From UBA2256 sp964453055 (GTDB lineage: Bacteria > Spirochaetota > Spirochaetia > Treponematales > Rectinemataceae), in NCBI GenBank assembly GCA_964453055.1, contig CAYVOD010000027.1:1-22566 (forward strand): DNA of 22,566 nucleotides, written 5' to 3'. Each line of letters starts with the position of its first letter. The first letter of the stretch is position 1. The translations under genes were made by a program, and so were the position numbers. Of the stretch, positions 1 to 7,086 are shown one piece after another. The notes below the pieces were generated by a model, which was not told the origin of the DNA, did not search any database, and was given only the letters and a program-made list of their open reading frames with translations.

Positions 1-1358
1 ACGTTCAGCATCTTGCCCCAGAGGGGGAGGATGGCCTGGTTGACCCTGTTGCGGCCCATCTTGGCCGAGCCGCCGGCGGAATCGCCTTCGACTATGAAGA
101 CCTCGCACTTGGTGGGGTCCTTTTCCTGGCAGTCCGCAAGCTTTCCCGGAAGGCTGGCCGAATCCAGGAGGTTTTTCCGCCTGGTGAGCTCCCTGGCCTG
201 CCTGGCGGCGATGCGGGCCTTGGCGGCGAGGACGCACTTTTCCAGGATGGCGTTGATCGTGTCGGGGTACTGCTGGAAGATGAGATCGAGCTGGTCGGCG
301 CAGTAGCCGTCCACGATGCCCCGCACCTCGGGATTGCCCAGCTTTGCCTTGGTCTGGCCCTCGAACTGGGGCTCCAGGACCTTGACCGAGAGGACCGCGG
401 TAAGGCCTTCCTTGACGTCGTCCACGGAGAGGGTATCGTCCAGCTTTTTCTGGAACTTGGATTTCTTGAAAAATTCGTTGATGGTACGGGAAAGAGCCGA
501 ACGGAACCCGATGAGGTGGGTTCCCCCCTCCCTGGTGTTGATTCCGTTCACGTAGGCGAACATCACCTCGTTGAAGCTGTCGTTGTACTGCAGCCCCACC
601 TCTATTTCCACGTCGTCGCGGCTTCCGTGGTAATAGACGACGTCCTTGTGCAGGACCGTCTTGTTCTTATTAAGGTACTCCACGAACTGCCGAAGGCCGC
701 CCTCGAAACTGAATTCCACCGTCTTGGGGTTTGAAAGCCGCTCGTCGGTAAGGACGATTCGCACGCCCTTGTTGAGGAAGGCCAACTCCCTAAGCCGCAT
801 GGACAGGACTTCGAAGCTGTATACCGTTTCCTCGAAGATGGTCGGGTCGGCGGAAAAGCGCACCACCGTGCCCCGCCTGTCCGTCGTTCCCACCTTCGCC
901 ACAGGGGCCATCGGAATGCCCTTTTCGTAGCGCTGCAGGTAGAGCTCCCCGTCGATATGGACATTGACGTCCATCCAGGTGGAGAGGGCGTTGACCACCG
1001 AGACGCCCACGCCGTGCAGCCCGCCGGAAACCTTGTAGTTTTTCTTGTCGAACTTGCCGCCCGCGTGGAGCTTGGTCATGACCAACTCGAGGGCGGAAAC
1101 CCCCTCGGTGGGATGGATGCCTACCGGTATGCCTCGGCCGTTATCCTCGACCCTGACTATATCGTTGCGCTCCAGCACGACGACGATGTCGGTACAGTAG
1201 CCCGCCAGGGCTTCGTCGATGGAGTTGTCCACCACTTCGTAGACCAGGTGGTGGAGGCCGTCGATGCCCGTGGAGCCGATATACATGCCCGGGCGCTTTC
1301 GCACCGCCTCGAGCCCCTTGAGAACCTGAATACTGTTTGCCGAGTAGTTTGAATCCAT
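1..1358 (-). CDS. gyrB: DNA gyrase subunit B (partial, C-terminal part off the left edge)
   Basis: This gene encodes the ATPase subunit of DNA gyrase, which with GyrA introduces negative supercoils. The open frame runs from an ATG at 1358 (minus strand) to the window edge, giving 452 codons of a protein that is normally about 630-800 residues. The N-terminus carries the RKRPGMYIGS motif, then the GHKL ATP-binding signatures VEDNGRGIPVGIH and GGLHGVGVSVVNAL. The TOPRIM start EGDSAGGSAK lies near the left edge and is followed by GRNRVNQAILPL, which matches GyrB better than ParE. Start choice: AGGATAGG lies just upstream and the N-terminal length is normal. The gene is divergent from dnaA and has its own promoter at 1449-1477. 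No frameshift is seen. Confidence 0.97.
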   Translation of the reverse strand, partial: MDSNYSANSIQVLKGLEAVRKRPGMYIGSTGIDGLHHLVYEVVDNSIDEALAGYCTDIVVVLERNDIVRVEDNGRGIPVGIHPTEGVSALELVMTKLHAGGKFDKKNYKVSGGLHGVGVSVVNALSTWMDVNVHIDGELYLQRYEKGIPMAPVAKVGTTDRRGTVVRFSADPTIFEETVYSFEVLSMRLRELAFLNKGVRIVLTDERLSNPKTVEFSFEGGLRQFVEYLNKNKTVLHKDVVYYHGSRDDVEIEVGLQYNDSFNEVMFAYVNGINTREGGTHLIGFRSALSRTINEFFKKSKFQKKLDDTLSVDDVKEGLTAVLSVKVLEPQFEGQTKAKLGNPEVRGIVDGYCADQLDLIFQQYPDTINAILEKCVLAAKARIAARQARELTRRKNLLDSASLPGKLADCQEKDPTKCEVFIVEGDSAGGSAKMGRNRVNQAILPLWGKMLN

Positions 1359-1448
1359 ACCTATCCTGGATAGTAAAATTGTCAACGTATCCTAAAGGGG
1401 CGCCGCAGCCTTATTAAGCCCTTTTTTTCCGATACAGAGAACGGCCTC

Positions 1449-1477
1449 ATTATACCCTTTAAAGACTTGAGAGTAAA
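1449..1477 (-). promoter_or_regulatory. sigma70-type promoter of gyrB
   Basis: On the minus strand TTTACT (1477-1472) is followed after 17 bp by a perfect TATAAT (1454-1449). The start site would fall near 1442, leaving a leader of about 84 nt before the gyrB ATG. This is seen by eye only. Confidence 0.65.
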
Positions 1478-1522
1478 GCAATCAGGAAGGAAGCAGGCCC
1501 GTAAAACGCCGGCGGGAGAGAT

Positions 1523-1542
1523 TGTGGAAAACCTGTGGATAA
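1523..1542 (-). promoter_or_regulatory. pair of DnaA boxes upstream of dnaA
   Basis: 1534-1542 is an exact reverse-strand copy of the consensus TTATCCACA. 1523-1531 reads TTTTCCACA on the same strand, one mismatch from consensus. The two are 2 bp apart in the same orientation. Confidence 0.85.
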
Positions 1543-1640
1543 TTAGTGAACAATGTGTGGGTATCTTCCTTTTTCATTATGGCGCTGTCGTTTACGAAGC
1601 TTTCCCGAAACGCCCGATTCCGCCGCGTTTCGGATAAATT

Positions 1641-1666
1641 TTTTATATAGCGATAATTATATAAAA
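1641..1666. repeat. AT-rich inverted repeat between gyrB and dnaA
   Basis: TTTTATATA (1641-1649) and TATATAAAA (1658-1666) form perfect 9-bp arms around an 8-bp centre. It sits in the most AT-rich 40 bp of an otherwise GC-rich window, about 100 bp from one DnaA-box pair and about 105 bp from the other. It may be an unwinding element or a protein-binding site; the role is not known. Confidence 0.55.
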
Positions 1667-1738
1667 TTACCTTCTTGTTTGCTATACGACGCCGGTGGAT
1701 TTTTCCGCTTTTTTCGCGATTTACCACTTGCGGACTCC

Positions 1739-1750
1739 CCCCTCGAGGGG
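1739..1750. promoter_or_regulatory. 12-bp perfect palindrome in the dnaA promoter
   Basis: CCCCTCGAGGGG is a perfect palindrome ending 7 bp before the TATAAT at 1758-1763. It therefore lies where RNA polymerase would sit. This placement fits an operator, but no regulator is identified. Confidence 0.4.
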
Positions 1751-1757
1751 ATACACA

Positions 1758-1763
1758 TATAAT
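1758..1763 (+). promoter_or_regulatory. dnaA: -10 box of the likely dnaA promoter
   Basis: The sequence is a perfect TATAAT. No good -35 lies at the usual distance: TTGCGG at 1728-1733 is 24 bp away. The promoter may depend on an activator, or a shifted -10 may be used. The start site would be near 1770, so the DnaA boxes at 1771-1790 cover the initial transcribed region. Confidence 0.5.
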
Positions 1764-1770
1764 CCCAGGT

Positions 1771-1790
1771 TGTGGATAACTTGTGGAAAT
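1771..1790 (-). promoter_or_regulatory. pair of DnaA boxes at the dnaA transcription start
   Basis: 1771-1779 is an exact reverse-strand TTATCCACA. 1782-1790 is ATTTCCACA on the same strand (two mismatches). Their position just after the -10 box fits autorepression of dnaA by DnaA, as known in several bacteria. Confidence 0.75.
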
Positions 1791-1821
1791 AATTCCAAAT
1801 CATTGCTGCTTCGAGGAGACG

Positions 1822-3390
1822 ATGGCTGAGTTCGACGGTTCCGTCATTTGGAGCGAGGCGCTGGAGATCGCCAAGGGCGAAATACCCGAACAGGAATACC
1901 TCATGTGGTTCAGGCTCGGCTATCACTCCCTGGACGGTACCACCCTCACGGTGCGGGCTCCCAACTCCTTTTTGCGGGATCAGTTCAAGCGGAAATACCA
2001 TTCCTTCATGGAGAGAATCGTCAGGGAAATCACCGCCCTGGACATAGCCCTGGAGGTTTCCTCGACAAAGACGCCCGAGCCGCGGGTGGACCAGGGAGCG
2101 CCGGGGCCCCGGGCGGAGACTGGGGGAGAGAGGGATGCGGCGGCGAGGGCGGACGCGGAAGCCGGCGCCGCTCCTTTCGCGCCTAACGCAGAAAATCCCT
2201 TTCCTCTCTACGGCAACACCGTTGCCGCCAATCCAAAGCACCGGAACGAGGCGCCGGCCTACGGCGAGGGCGAAGCCTTCGGTGCCGACGCCGCCAAAAC
2301 CTTCGTCTCCCCCGCCCAGACGGCTGCCGTCCCGGCCGAACGCAGACCCCATCCCTCGCTGCGCCAGGACTATCGTTTCGAAAACTTCATCGTCGGCGAG
2401 AACAATCGCTTTATTTACAACGCCTCCGAGGCTGTCGCCAAAAGTCCCGCCAGGGTCTACAACCCCCTTTTGATCTACGGCGGCGTGGGTTTGGGAAAAA
2501 CCCACCTCATGCACGCCATCGGCAACCACGTGTACCAGTCCAGGCCGGGCGCCAGGGTAATCTGCATCACCGCCGAGGAATTCACCAACGAATTCATCCA
2601 GATGATCCACGACCGCTCCGCCCACGAGTTCAAGAACAAATACCGCAACGCCGACGTGCTTCTCATCGACGACATACACTTTTTCCAGAACAAGCCCGGC
2701 GTCCAGGAAGAGCTCTTCCATACGTTCAACGCCCTCTACGACTCGGAGCGGCAGATGGTCTTCACCCTGGACAGGCACGTCAAGGAACTCAAGGATTTTT
2801 CCGACAGGCTCAAAAGCCGATTCGACAAGGGCCTGGTGGTGGACGTCCAGCCGCCCATCTACGAGACTCGCGTGGCGATCCTCAAGCAAAAACTTCTCCA
2901 GTCGGGAAAAAAGGTAAACGTAGTCGAGGATGTCATCGACCTGGTGGCGTCCAACGTTTCGTCCAACGTACGGGACCTGGAAGGCTGCCTCACCAAGCTC
3001 ACCGCCTACGCGGAGCTGGTGCACAAGGACCTCACCGTCGACATAGCCAGAAATCTCCTGAAAGAAATGTTCAACGCCAAGCGGCACTCCGCCATCACCG
3101 TCGATTCCATAATACGGATGGTCGCGGATTTCTATAAGCTTGCGCTCTCCGACCTCAAGGGCAAGAAGCGCAGCAAGAACATAGCCTTGGCCCGTCAGGT
3201 GGCCATGTTCGTCATCAGAGAGGTCACCGAGTACTCCACCACCGAGATCGGCGTCGAGTTCGGCGGCAGGGACCACACGACGGTAATGCACTCCTGCCAG
3301 AAAATCGAGCAGATGCTCAAGTTCGACCCCAGCTTCGACGCCACCATGCAGCGCCTCCTGAGAGACGCCCGGCAGAACGGCGCCGAGTAA
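1822..3390 (+). CDS. dnaA: chromosomal replication initiator protein DnaA
   Basis: This is the AAA+ initiator that binds DnaA boxes, opens oriC and helps load the helicase. It is 522 residues from ATG 1822; GAGGAG lies just before this ATG, and a GTG at 1783 would add 13 atypical residues. Domain I is about residues 1-85. A long Ala/Glu/Pro-rich linker (about 86-185) follows. The AAA+ core has Walker A GGVGLGKT at 220-227 and Walker B LLIDD at 280-284. The C-terminal helix-turn-helix carries the DnaA signature with FGGRDHTTVMH at 480-490. The sensor-1 region reads TLDR where many DnaA proteins have TSDR. The start of the N-terminal domain, with EQEYLMWF, resembles treponeme DnaA. The gene sits between two DnaA-box clusters. 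Confidence 0.98.
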   Translation: MAEFDGSVIWSEALEIAKGEIPEQEYLMWFRLGYHSLDGTTLTVRAPNSFLRDQFKRKYHSFMERIVREITALDIALEVSSTKTPEPRVDQGAPGPRAETGGERDAAARADAEAGAAPFAPNAENPFPLYGNTVAANPKHRNEAPAYGEGEAFGADAAKTFVSPAQTAAVPAERRPHPSLRQDYRFENFIVGENNRFIYNASEAVAKSPARVYNPLLIYGGVGLGKTHLMHAIGNHVYQSRPGARVICITAEEFTNEFIQMIHDRSAHEFKNKYRNADVLLIDDIHFFQNKPGVQEELFHTFNALYDSERQMVFTLDRHVKELKDFSDRLKSRFDKGLVVDVQPPIYETRVAILKQKLLQSGKKVNVVEDVIDLVASNVSSNVRDLEGCLTKLTAYAELVHKDLTVDIARNLLKEMFNAKRHSAITVDSIIRMVADFYKLALSDLKGKKRSKNIALARQVAMFVIREVTEYSTTEIGVEFGGRDHTTVMHSCQKIEQMLKFDPSFDATMQRLLRDARQNGAE

Positions 3391-3405
3391 AGCTTCTTCA
3401 AAACC

Positions 3406-3538
3406 CGTGGACAAGTCTCATTCGCCTGTGGAAAAAATTCTTACCTGTGCATACTGTGGATTATCCAAGGAGGTTTTCAGCAACTTATCCACAGGGTATA
3501 TCGGCAATTCCCGTAAGTAATTATCTCCGTTTTCCACA
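3406..3538. promoter_or_regulatory. DnaA-box cluster of oriC
   Basis: 3485-3493 is a perfect forward TTATCCACA. 3530-3538 is TTTTCCACA forward. 3427-3435 is TTTTCCACA reverse. 3455-3463 is TAATCCACA reverse. 3406-3414 is a weak reverse site (TTGTCCACG, two mismatches). The left group points leftward and the right group rightward. Confidence 0.85.
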
Positions 3539-3550
3539 TATTCGCGGCCC

Positions 3551-3565
3551 TTATTACTATTATTA
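3551..3565 (+). promoter_or_regulatory. DnaA-trio array of the unwinding element
   Basis: Five consecutive triplets read TTA TTA CTA TTA TTA on the plus strand. This is the complement of the 3'-(G/A)AT-5' trio that DnaA filaments bind on single-stranded DNA. The array begins 12 bp after the DnaA box at 3530-3538, with a GC-rich run in between, as in the described systems. Confidence 0.75.
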
Positions 3566-3637
3566 CTCTTGTATATGTCTAATACAGTAAGATTAGGAAT
3601 CGAAAAAGCCCAAATAAATGACGGAAACGCTGTTTCA

Positions 3638-3666
3638 TTGACCCAGCCTTTCTGTTAGAATAAATT
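3638..3666 (+). promoter_or_regulatory. candidate dnaN promoter
   Basis: TTGACC (3638-3643) is followed after 17 bp by TAAATT (3661-3666), a 4 of 6 match to the -10 consensus. TATTAT at 3676-3681 is an alternative -10 with no good -35. A GAGGGGG ribosome binding site lies at 3685-3691. Confidence 0.4.
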
Positions 3667-3697
3667 TCAGACTCGTATTATCCTGAGGGGGAATATA

Positions 3698-4804
3698 ATG
3701 AAGTTTACCTGCGATAAGGCCAGCCTTTTGCGCGAAATCGCCTTTGCCCAGGAAATCATCGCATCAAAAAACGCCCTTTCCATAATGTCCAACGTATATC
3801 TGGAAGTTTCCGATTCACGGCTTCTTATCAGGGCTACCGACGTCAAGGTGAGCTTCGAAACCACCATACCTGTCGACAATGTCACACCTGGCTCTCTGAC
3901 CGTATTCTGCGACAAGCTTATGGGCATTTTGACCACTTTGCCCGACGGTGATCTCACTATAGAGCAGGATGATGGGCGCATAGTTCTCAAACCCGCCGAA
4001 AAAAAAGTCCGTTTCCAGCTCAAGTCTCTTTCGGGCGAAAAATTCCCCGAGCTGCCCAAGGCTGAGGAAGAGCTGTTCTTCCAGCTGCCCGCCCGGGACT
4101 TCAGGCGCATGGTTTCCCAGACGATTTTCTCCGTTTCCAACGACGAGACCAGGTACTTCATGAACGGCGTGTACATGGAAAAGACTCAGGAAGGGAGCCT
4201 GGTCATGGTTTCCACCGACGGCAGGCGGCTGGCGTACGTGCGCAGCGATACCAGGGGCAACGTGCCCGATTTCAAGAGCGTGATCATTCCCACCAAGGTC
4301 TTGGGCATAGTCCTGAAGCGGCTTTCCGACGAGGGAATGCTCGACATGGCCATCACCGAAAAAAGCCTTTTCCTGCGCTTCAATAATTACCAGATCTCCA
4401 GCGTTCTCATCGAAGGGCAGTTCCCCAACTACCAGAAGGTGATACCGCAGAACCAGAAAAACTCCTTCAGCGTCAAGAAGGCCGACATGCTGGAAGCGCT
4501 CAGGCGCGTGTCGATTTTCGTCGAGCAGAAATCCTACAGGACCTTCTTCTCCGTTTCGGAAAACGGCCTGGTGCTGTCCTCCGAGGAGAGCGAGATCGGG
4601 GCGGCCAGGGAGGAGATCGGCTGCGAATACTCCGGCGGCGAGACGACCATAGCCTTGAACTATAAATATATAGAAGAACCCTTGAGGGTCCTGGACTCCG
4701 AATCCTTTGCCATCGAGTTCAGCGATCCCTCCAGGGCCATCACCCTGCGGCCCGAGCCCAGCGGAGACTACTTCCATATCGTCATGCCGATGCAAATAGA
4801 CTAA
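3698..4804 (+). CDS. dnaN: DNA polymerase III subunit beta (sliding clamp)
   Basis: This is the ring-shaped processivity clamp that tethers DNA polymerase III and other enzymes to DNA. It is 368 residues, the normal length for three clamp domains. The start MKFTCDK is typical, and the C-terminus HIVMPMQID matches the conserved MPM end of bacterial clamps. The internal segment FCDKLMGILTTLPDG fits domain I. The start at 3698 is supported by a strong GAGGGGG seven bases upstream. Its TAA shares one base with the ATG of recF, so the two are translationally coupled. Confidence 0.98.
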   Translation: MKFTCDKASLLREIAFAQEIIASKNALSIMSNVYLEVSDSRLLIRATDVKVSFETTIPVDNVTPGSLTVFCDKLMGILTTLPDGDLTIEQDDGRIVLKPAEKKVRFQLKSLSGEKFPELPKAEEELFFQLPARDFRRMVSQTIFSVSNDETRYFMNGVYMEKTQEGSLVMVSTDGRRLAYVRSDTRGNVPDFKSVIIPTKVLGIVLKRLSDEGMLDMAITEKSLFLRFNNYQISSVLIEGQFPNYQKVIPQNQKNSFSVKKADMLEALRRVSIFVEQKSYRTFFSVSENGLVLSSEESEIGAAREEIGCEYSGGETTIALNYKYIEEPLRVLDSESFAIEFSDPSRAITLRPEPSGDYFHIVMPMQID

Positions 4805-5928
4805 TGCCTTTTTCGTACGCCCGCTTCGTCTCGTTCCGCAATCTCGAGGACAGCGAGGTCGACACCGGAGCCGAGCGGATCTTCCTTATCGGCGAAAACG
4901 GCCAGGGAAAAACCAATTTTCTCGAGGCCTTGTACTATCTCTGCTACGGGGCTTCCTTCAGGGGAGCTGTGGATCAGCAGATTCCCGCCGCCGGGAGCCG
5001 GGGCTTCGGGCTGGCCGCGGCCTGGAATTCCCAGGGGCAGACCGCCGAGGCCGAGCTCGAGGACGGCATTTCGATTCGCTACGATGGGCAGACCAAGGAC
5101 ATCAGGCTCAACGGCAAGAGTCTCAAGGACAGGAAGGAACTCGTGTTCCACAACCCCGCCGTGGTGTTCTGCCACGAGGACTTCAGCTTCGCCGCCGGCG
5201 ATCCGGAGCGGCGCAGGTTCTTCTTCGACCAATGCGCCGGCATGCTCTATCCCGGTTATATCGATTCGCTGCGCTCATACAAGCGCATACTCAAGCAGCG
5301 CAACGCCGCGCTCAAGGAGAGCGCCCACGATCTGCTGGACGTGCTGGATCCACAGTTCGTGCGCTTCGGGCTTGCCCTGATGGAGGATCGGCACAAGCTC
5401 CATCGGCGATTTCAGGCGGATTTTCCAAGGCTTTACGAATACGTGTCCAGGCTGGGGCGCCCGGTCGAGCTTTCCTACTCCCCCAGCTGGAAAAATGAAA
5501 GGGATATCGACTCTCTCCTGGCGATTTTGTCCTCCCGGAGAGAGTCGGAGATACTATTGGGCACGACGAGGTCCGGACCCCACCGCGACCGCTGGGAATT
5601 CTCCGCCGAGGAAGGCAGCTTCACCGATCGGGCTTCCACGGGCCAGCTCCGCCTGCTCTCGCTGATTCTGAGGATCATCCAAGCTTCGGCGGTGGCCTCG
5701 GACGGCGACAGGAAGGCCCGCTGGCCCATTCTGCTTTTGGACGACGTGCTTCTGGAGCTGGATGTGGGAAAAAGGCGGCGCTTCCTCGAGCTCTTGCCCC
5801 CGCCGGGCCAGGGCGCCCAGGCTATTTTCACCTTCCTGCCGGAAGAACCGTGGACCGAGTACGAAAACGGGGATACCATCGTCTACAGGGTACGCAATGG
5901 CCGATTCGAGAATCAAAAGCGCCTCTGA
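4804..5928 (+). CDS. recF: DNA replication and repair protein RecF
   Basis: RecF is an SMC-like ATPase that helps RecOR load RecA at gaps left by replication. The protein has 374 residues, as usual. Walker A is GENGQGKT at 30-37. The ABC-type signature is STGQLRLLSLILR, and the Walker B run ILLLDDVLLELD lies in the last quarter. Its ATG overlaps the dnaN stop by one base. The last 32 bp overlap the start of dciA. Gene order dnaN-recF is widely conserved next to oriC. Confidence 0.96.
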   Translation: MPFSYARFVSFRNLEDSEVDTGAERIFLIGENGQGKTNFLEALYYLCYGASFRGAVDQQIPAAGSRGFGLAAAWNSQGQTAEAELEDGISIRYDGQTKDIRLNGKSLKDRKELVFHNPAVVFCHEDFSFAAGDPERRRFFFDQCAGMLYPGYIDSLRSYKRILKQRNAALKESAHDLLDVLDPQFVRFGLALMEDRHKLHRRFQADFPRLYEYVSRLGRPVELSYSPSWKNERDIDSLLAILSSRRESEILLGTTRSGPHRDRWEFSAEEGSFTDRASTGQLRLLSLILRIIQASAVASDGDRKARWPILLLDDVLLELDVGKRRRFLELLPPPGQGAQAIFTFLPEEPWTEYENGDTIVYRVRNGRFENQKRL

Positions 5929-6427
5929 GATACTCTCGGCTTTTTTCGACCGGGACCTGGTAAAGCAGGGGGAGTATTACGCCCTCTTCGACCGTTCCTG
6001 GAAAAACATAGCCGGAGCTCGGCTCGCCCCTCACTCCAGGCCTACGGAGATACGGCACGGGGTCCTCTTCGTCGAGACCGAGCACCAGGGCTGGATGCAG
6101 CTTTTGCAGCTCCAGCAGGACAGGATGCTGGACGAGATCCAGCGGCGCTTCCCCGATCTGGGCGTCCGTAGCCTGGCCTTCAGGCTGGGGAACGCCGAGG
6201 GCTCGGACAGGGACTTTAGACTCAAGAACGCGGCGGGGGAGGCTCCGCTGCCCGAGACTGCTGGTGCCGCGGCCGCCGCGCCGACGGCGCCTGTGGCATC
6301 CACGGCGCGAGCTGAGCCCGAGGCGCCTTCGGCGGCCGCTACCCCCGCCGCGCCCGCGGCTTCCTCGCCACTCCCCGGGGAGATTCGGGACATGTTCGAG
6401 AAGATACGTAAGAATATTCGACGATAA
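5897..6427 (+). CDS. dciA: DciA-like protein (DUF721), probable replicative helicase loader
   Basis: The protein has 176 residues from ATG 5897; an upstream AGGG supports this start, which lies inside the end of recF. The N-terminal 95 residues match the DUF721 pattern: YYALFDRSWKNIAG, then LAPHSRPTEIRHGVLFVETE, then a helical HQGWMQLLQLQQDRML. DUF721 proteins of the DciA group interact with the replicative helicase in bacteria without DnaC or DnaI. The position after dnaN-recF agrees with that job. Residues from about 112 to 160 are almost pure Ala/Pro/Glu/Thr and probably a flexible tether, ending in a short basic helix EKIRKNIRR. The helicase-loading role is inferred from the family. Confidence 0.85.
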   Translation: MADSRIKSASEILSAFFDRDLVKQGEYYALFDRSWKNIAGARLAPHSRPTEIRHGVLFVETEHQGWMQLLQLQQDRMLDEIQRRFPDLGVRSLAFRLGNAEGSDRDFRLKNAAGEAPLPETAGAAAAAPTAPVASTARAEPEAPSAAATPAAPAASSPLPGEIRDMFEKIRKNIRR

Positions 6428-6435
6428 AGGGACGG

Positions 6436-6465
6436 TTGACGAAGACGGGCGTAGCGTTTTATACT
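6436..6465 (+). promoter_or_regulatory. sigma70-type promoter of the rpmH cluster
   Basis: TTGACG (6436-6441), 18 bp spacer, TATACT (6460-6465). The start site would be near 6472, giving a leader of about 85 nt. Short G- and C-runs at about 6476-6497 may pair in this leader. Confidence 0.7.
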
Positions 6466-6557
6466 CACGAGCCTGCCCGCGGGTTATACCCCCGGGGCAA
6501 CGATAGCGAAATCGACCGGCGATCCGACAATCGCCTTAGGTTAAGGAGCATGTTACC

Positions 6558-6713
6558 ATGAAACGCACCTACCAGCCCAGCAGAACCAAGAGAAACCGCA
6601 AATTCGGCTTTCGCGCCCGCATGAGCACCAAGGGCGGCAGACTTGTTCTGAAACGCAGAAGGGCCAAGGGCAGAATAAAGCTTACCGTCGCCGACGAGAA
6701 TAAGAAGTATTGA
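6558..6713 (+). CDS. rpmH: 50S ribosomal protein L34
   Basis: This is a small basic protein of the large ribosomal subunit, with 51 residues. The sequence begins MKRTYQPSRTKRNRKFGFRA and continues with RMSTKGGR and a KRRRAKGR segment, which is the standard L34 pattern. AAGGAG lies nine bases before the ATG. It starts the conserved rpmH-rnpA-yidD-yidC-jag cluster and is driven by the promoter at 6436-6465. Confidence 0.98.
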   Translation: MKRTYQPSRTKRNRKFGFRARMSTKGGRLVLKRRRAKGRIKLTVADENKKY

Positions 6714-6717
6714 CGGT

Positions 6718-7086
6718 ATGTCCCCGGACGGGGATATGGAGAGAGAGAAACAGGGATTTCCGAAATCCGAGAAAATTCGGAAAAAGTCGGAAATAGACCG
6801 GATTTTTCGCACTGGCGCCCGGTTTTCCTGCAAAGGGATGGCTCTGCGCATGGCGCGCAATTCCCTTTCGCGGAACCGGGTCGTTTTTATTACAGTCCGC
6901 TCCTTCGATGGAGCTGTCCGGAGAAACCGCGCTAAGCGCATAGCCCGGGAAGTCTGGCGCCTCAACAAGGCGGCTTTTCGTCGGGGCTTCGATGTGGCCC
7001 TTATCCTATACCCCGGCTACGAAGACTTTCCGGTCTGTTCCTCCCTGATGCTCGGTCTCTTTCGCAAGGCGGGTTTAGTCGAATGA
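6718..7086 (+). CDS. rnpA: ribonuclease P protein component
   Basis: RnpA is the protein subunit that assists the RNase P RNA in 5' processing of pre-tRNA. The conserved RNRAKRIAREVWR motif is present, as is the N-terminal helix EIDRIFRTGARFSCKGMALR. The length is 122 residues from ATG 6718. A second ATG at 6736 would give 116 residues and has a GGGG run before it, so the exact start is open. It begins 4 bp after rpmH. Its TGA overlaps the yidD start as ATGA. The RNA partner rnpB is not in this window. Confidence 0.95.
   Translation: MSPDGDMEREKQGFPKSEKIRKKSEIDRIFRTGARFSCKGMALRMARNSLSRNRVVFITVRSFDGAVRRNRAKRIAREVWRLNKAAFRRGFDVALILYPGYEDFPVCSSLMLGLFRKAGLVE

Larger units (their letters stand above)
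1359..1821. other. gyrB-dnaA divergent intergenic region, upstream half of a bipartite origin
   Basis: This 463-bp stretch has no credible gene. It contains the leftward gyrB promoter, DnaA boxes at 1523-1531 and 1534-1542, and an inverted repeat CCGAAACG (1605-1612) / CGTTTCGG (1626-1633). An AT-rich segment (about 1634-1673) follows, holding a second inverted repeat of 9-bp arms at 1641-1649 and 1658-1666. Further right lie a palindrome at 1739-1750, the dnaA -10 box, and DnaA boxes at 1771-1779 and 1782-1790. The layout resembles the incA/incB side of the Bacillus subtilis origin. The AT-rich segment could be a second unwinding element or an UP element; sequence alone does not decide. Confidence 0.7.
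3391..3697. other. oriC: origin of chromosome replication, oriC (dnaA-dnaN intergenic)
   Basis: This 307-bp gap has no gene. It holds DnaA boxes at 3427-3435 and 3455-3463 (reverse) and 3485-3493 and 3530-3538 (forward), with a weaker one at 3406-3414. The last box is followed by a GC-rich spacer (3544-3550), five tandem DnaA-trio triplets (3551-3565) and an AT-rich stretch to about 3618. This is the basal unwinding layout described for B. subtilis: box, GC cluster, trios, unwinding element. The flanking dnaA and dnaN agree. The right end holds the dnaN promoter and ribosome binding site. Confidence 0.9.

Noticed and set aside
957..1352. Rightward frames inside gyrB
   Set aside because: They are shadows of gyrB, which is clear on the minus strand though it has no stop within the window.
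1482..1727. 81-residue open frame on the minus strand in the gyrB-dnaA gap
   Set aside because: It covers DnaA boxes and AT-rich DNA, has an unnatural Arg/Asn/Lys-rich composition and no good ribosome binding site.
1657..3414. 585-residue open frame on the minus strand across dnaA
   Set aside because: It is antisense to dnaA, which has full conserved motifs. GC-rich codon bias keeps opposite frames open. The translation matches no family I know.
3815..4795. 326-residue open frame antisense to dnaN
   Set aside because: It is a shadow of dnaN codon use; dnaN is intact in the forward frame.
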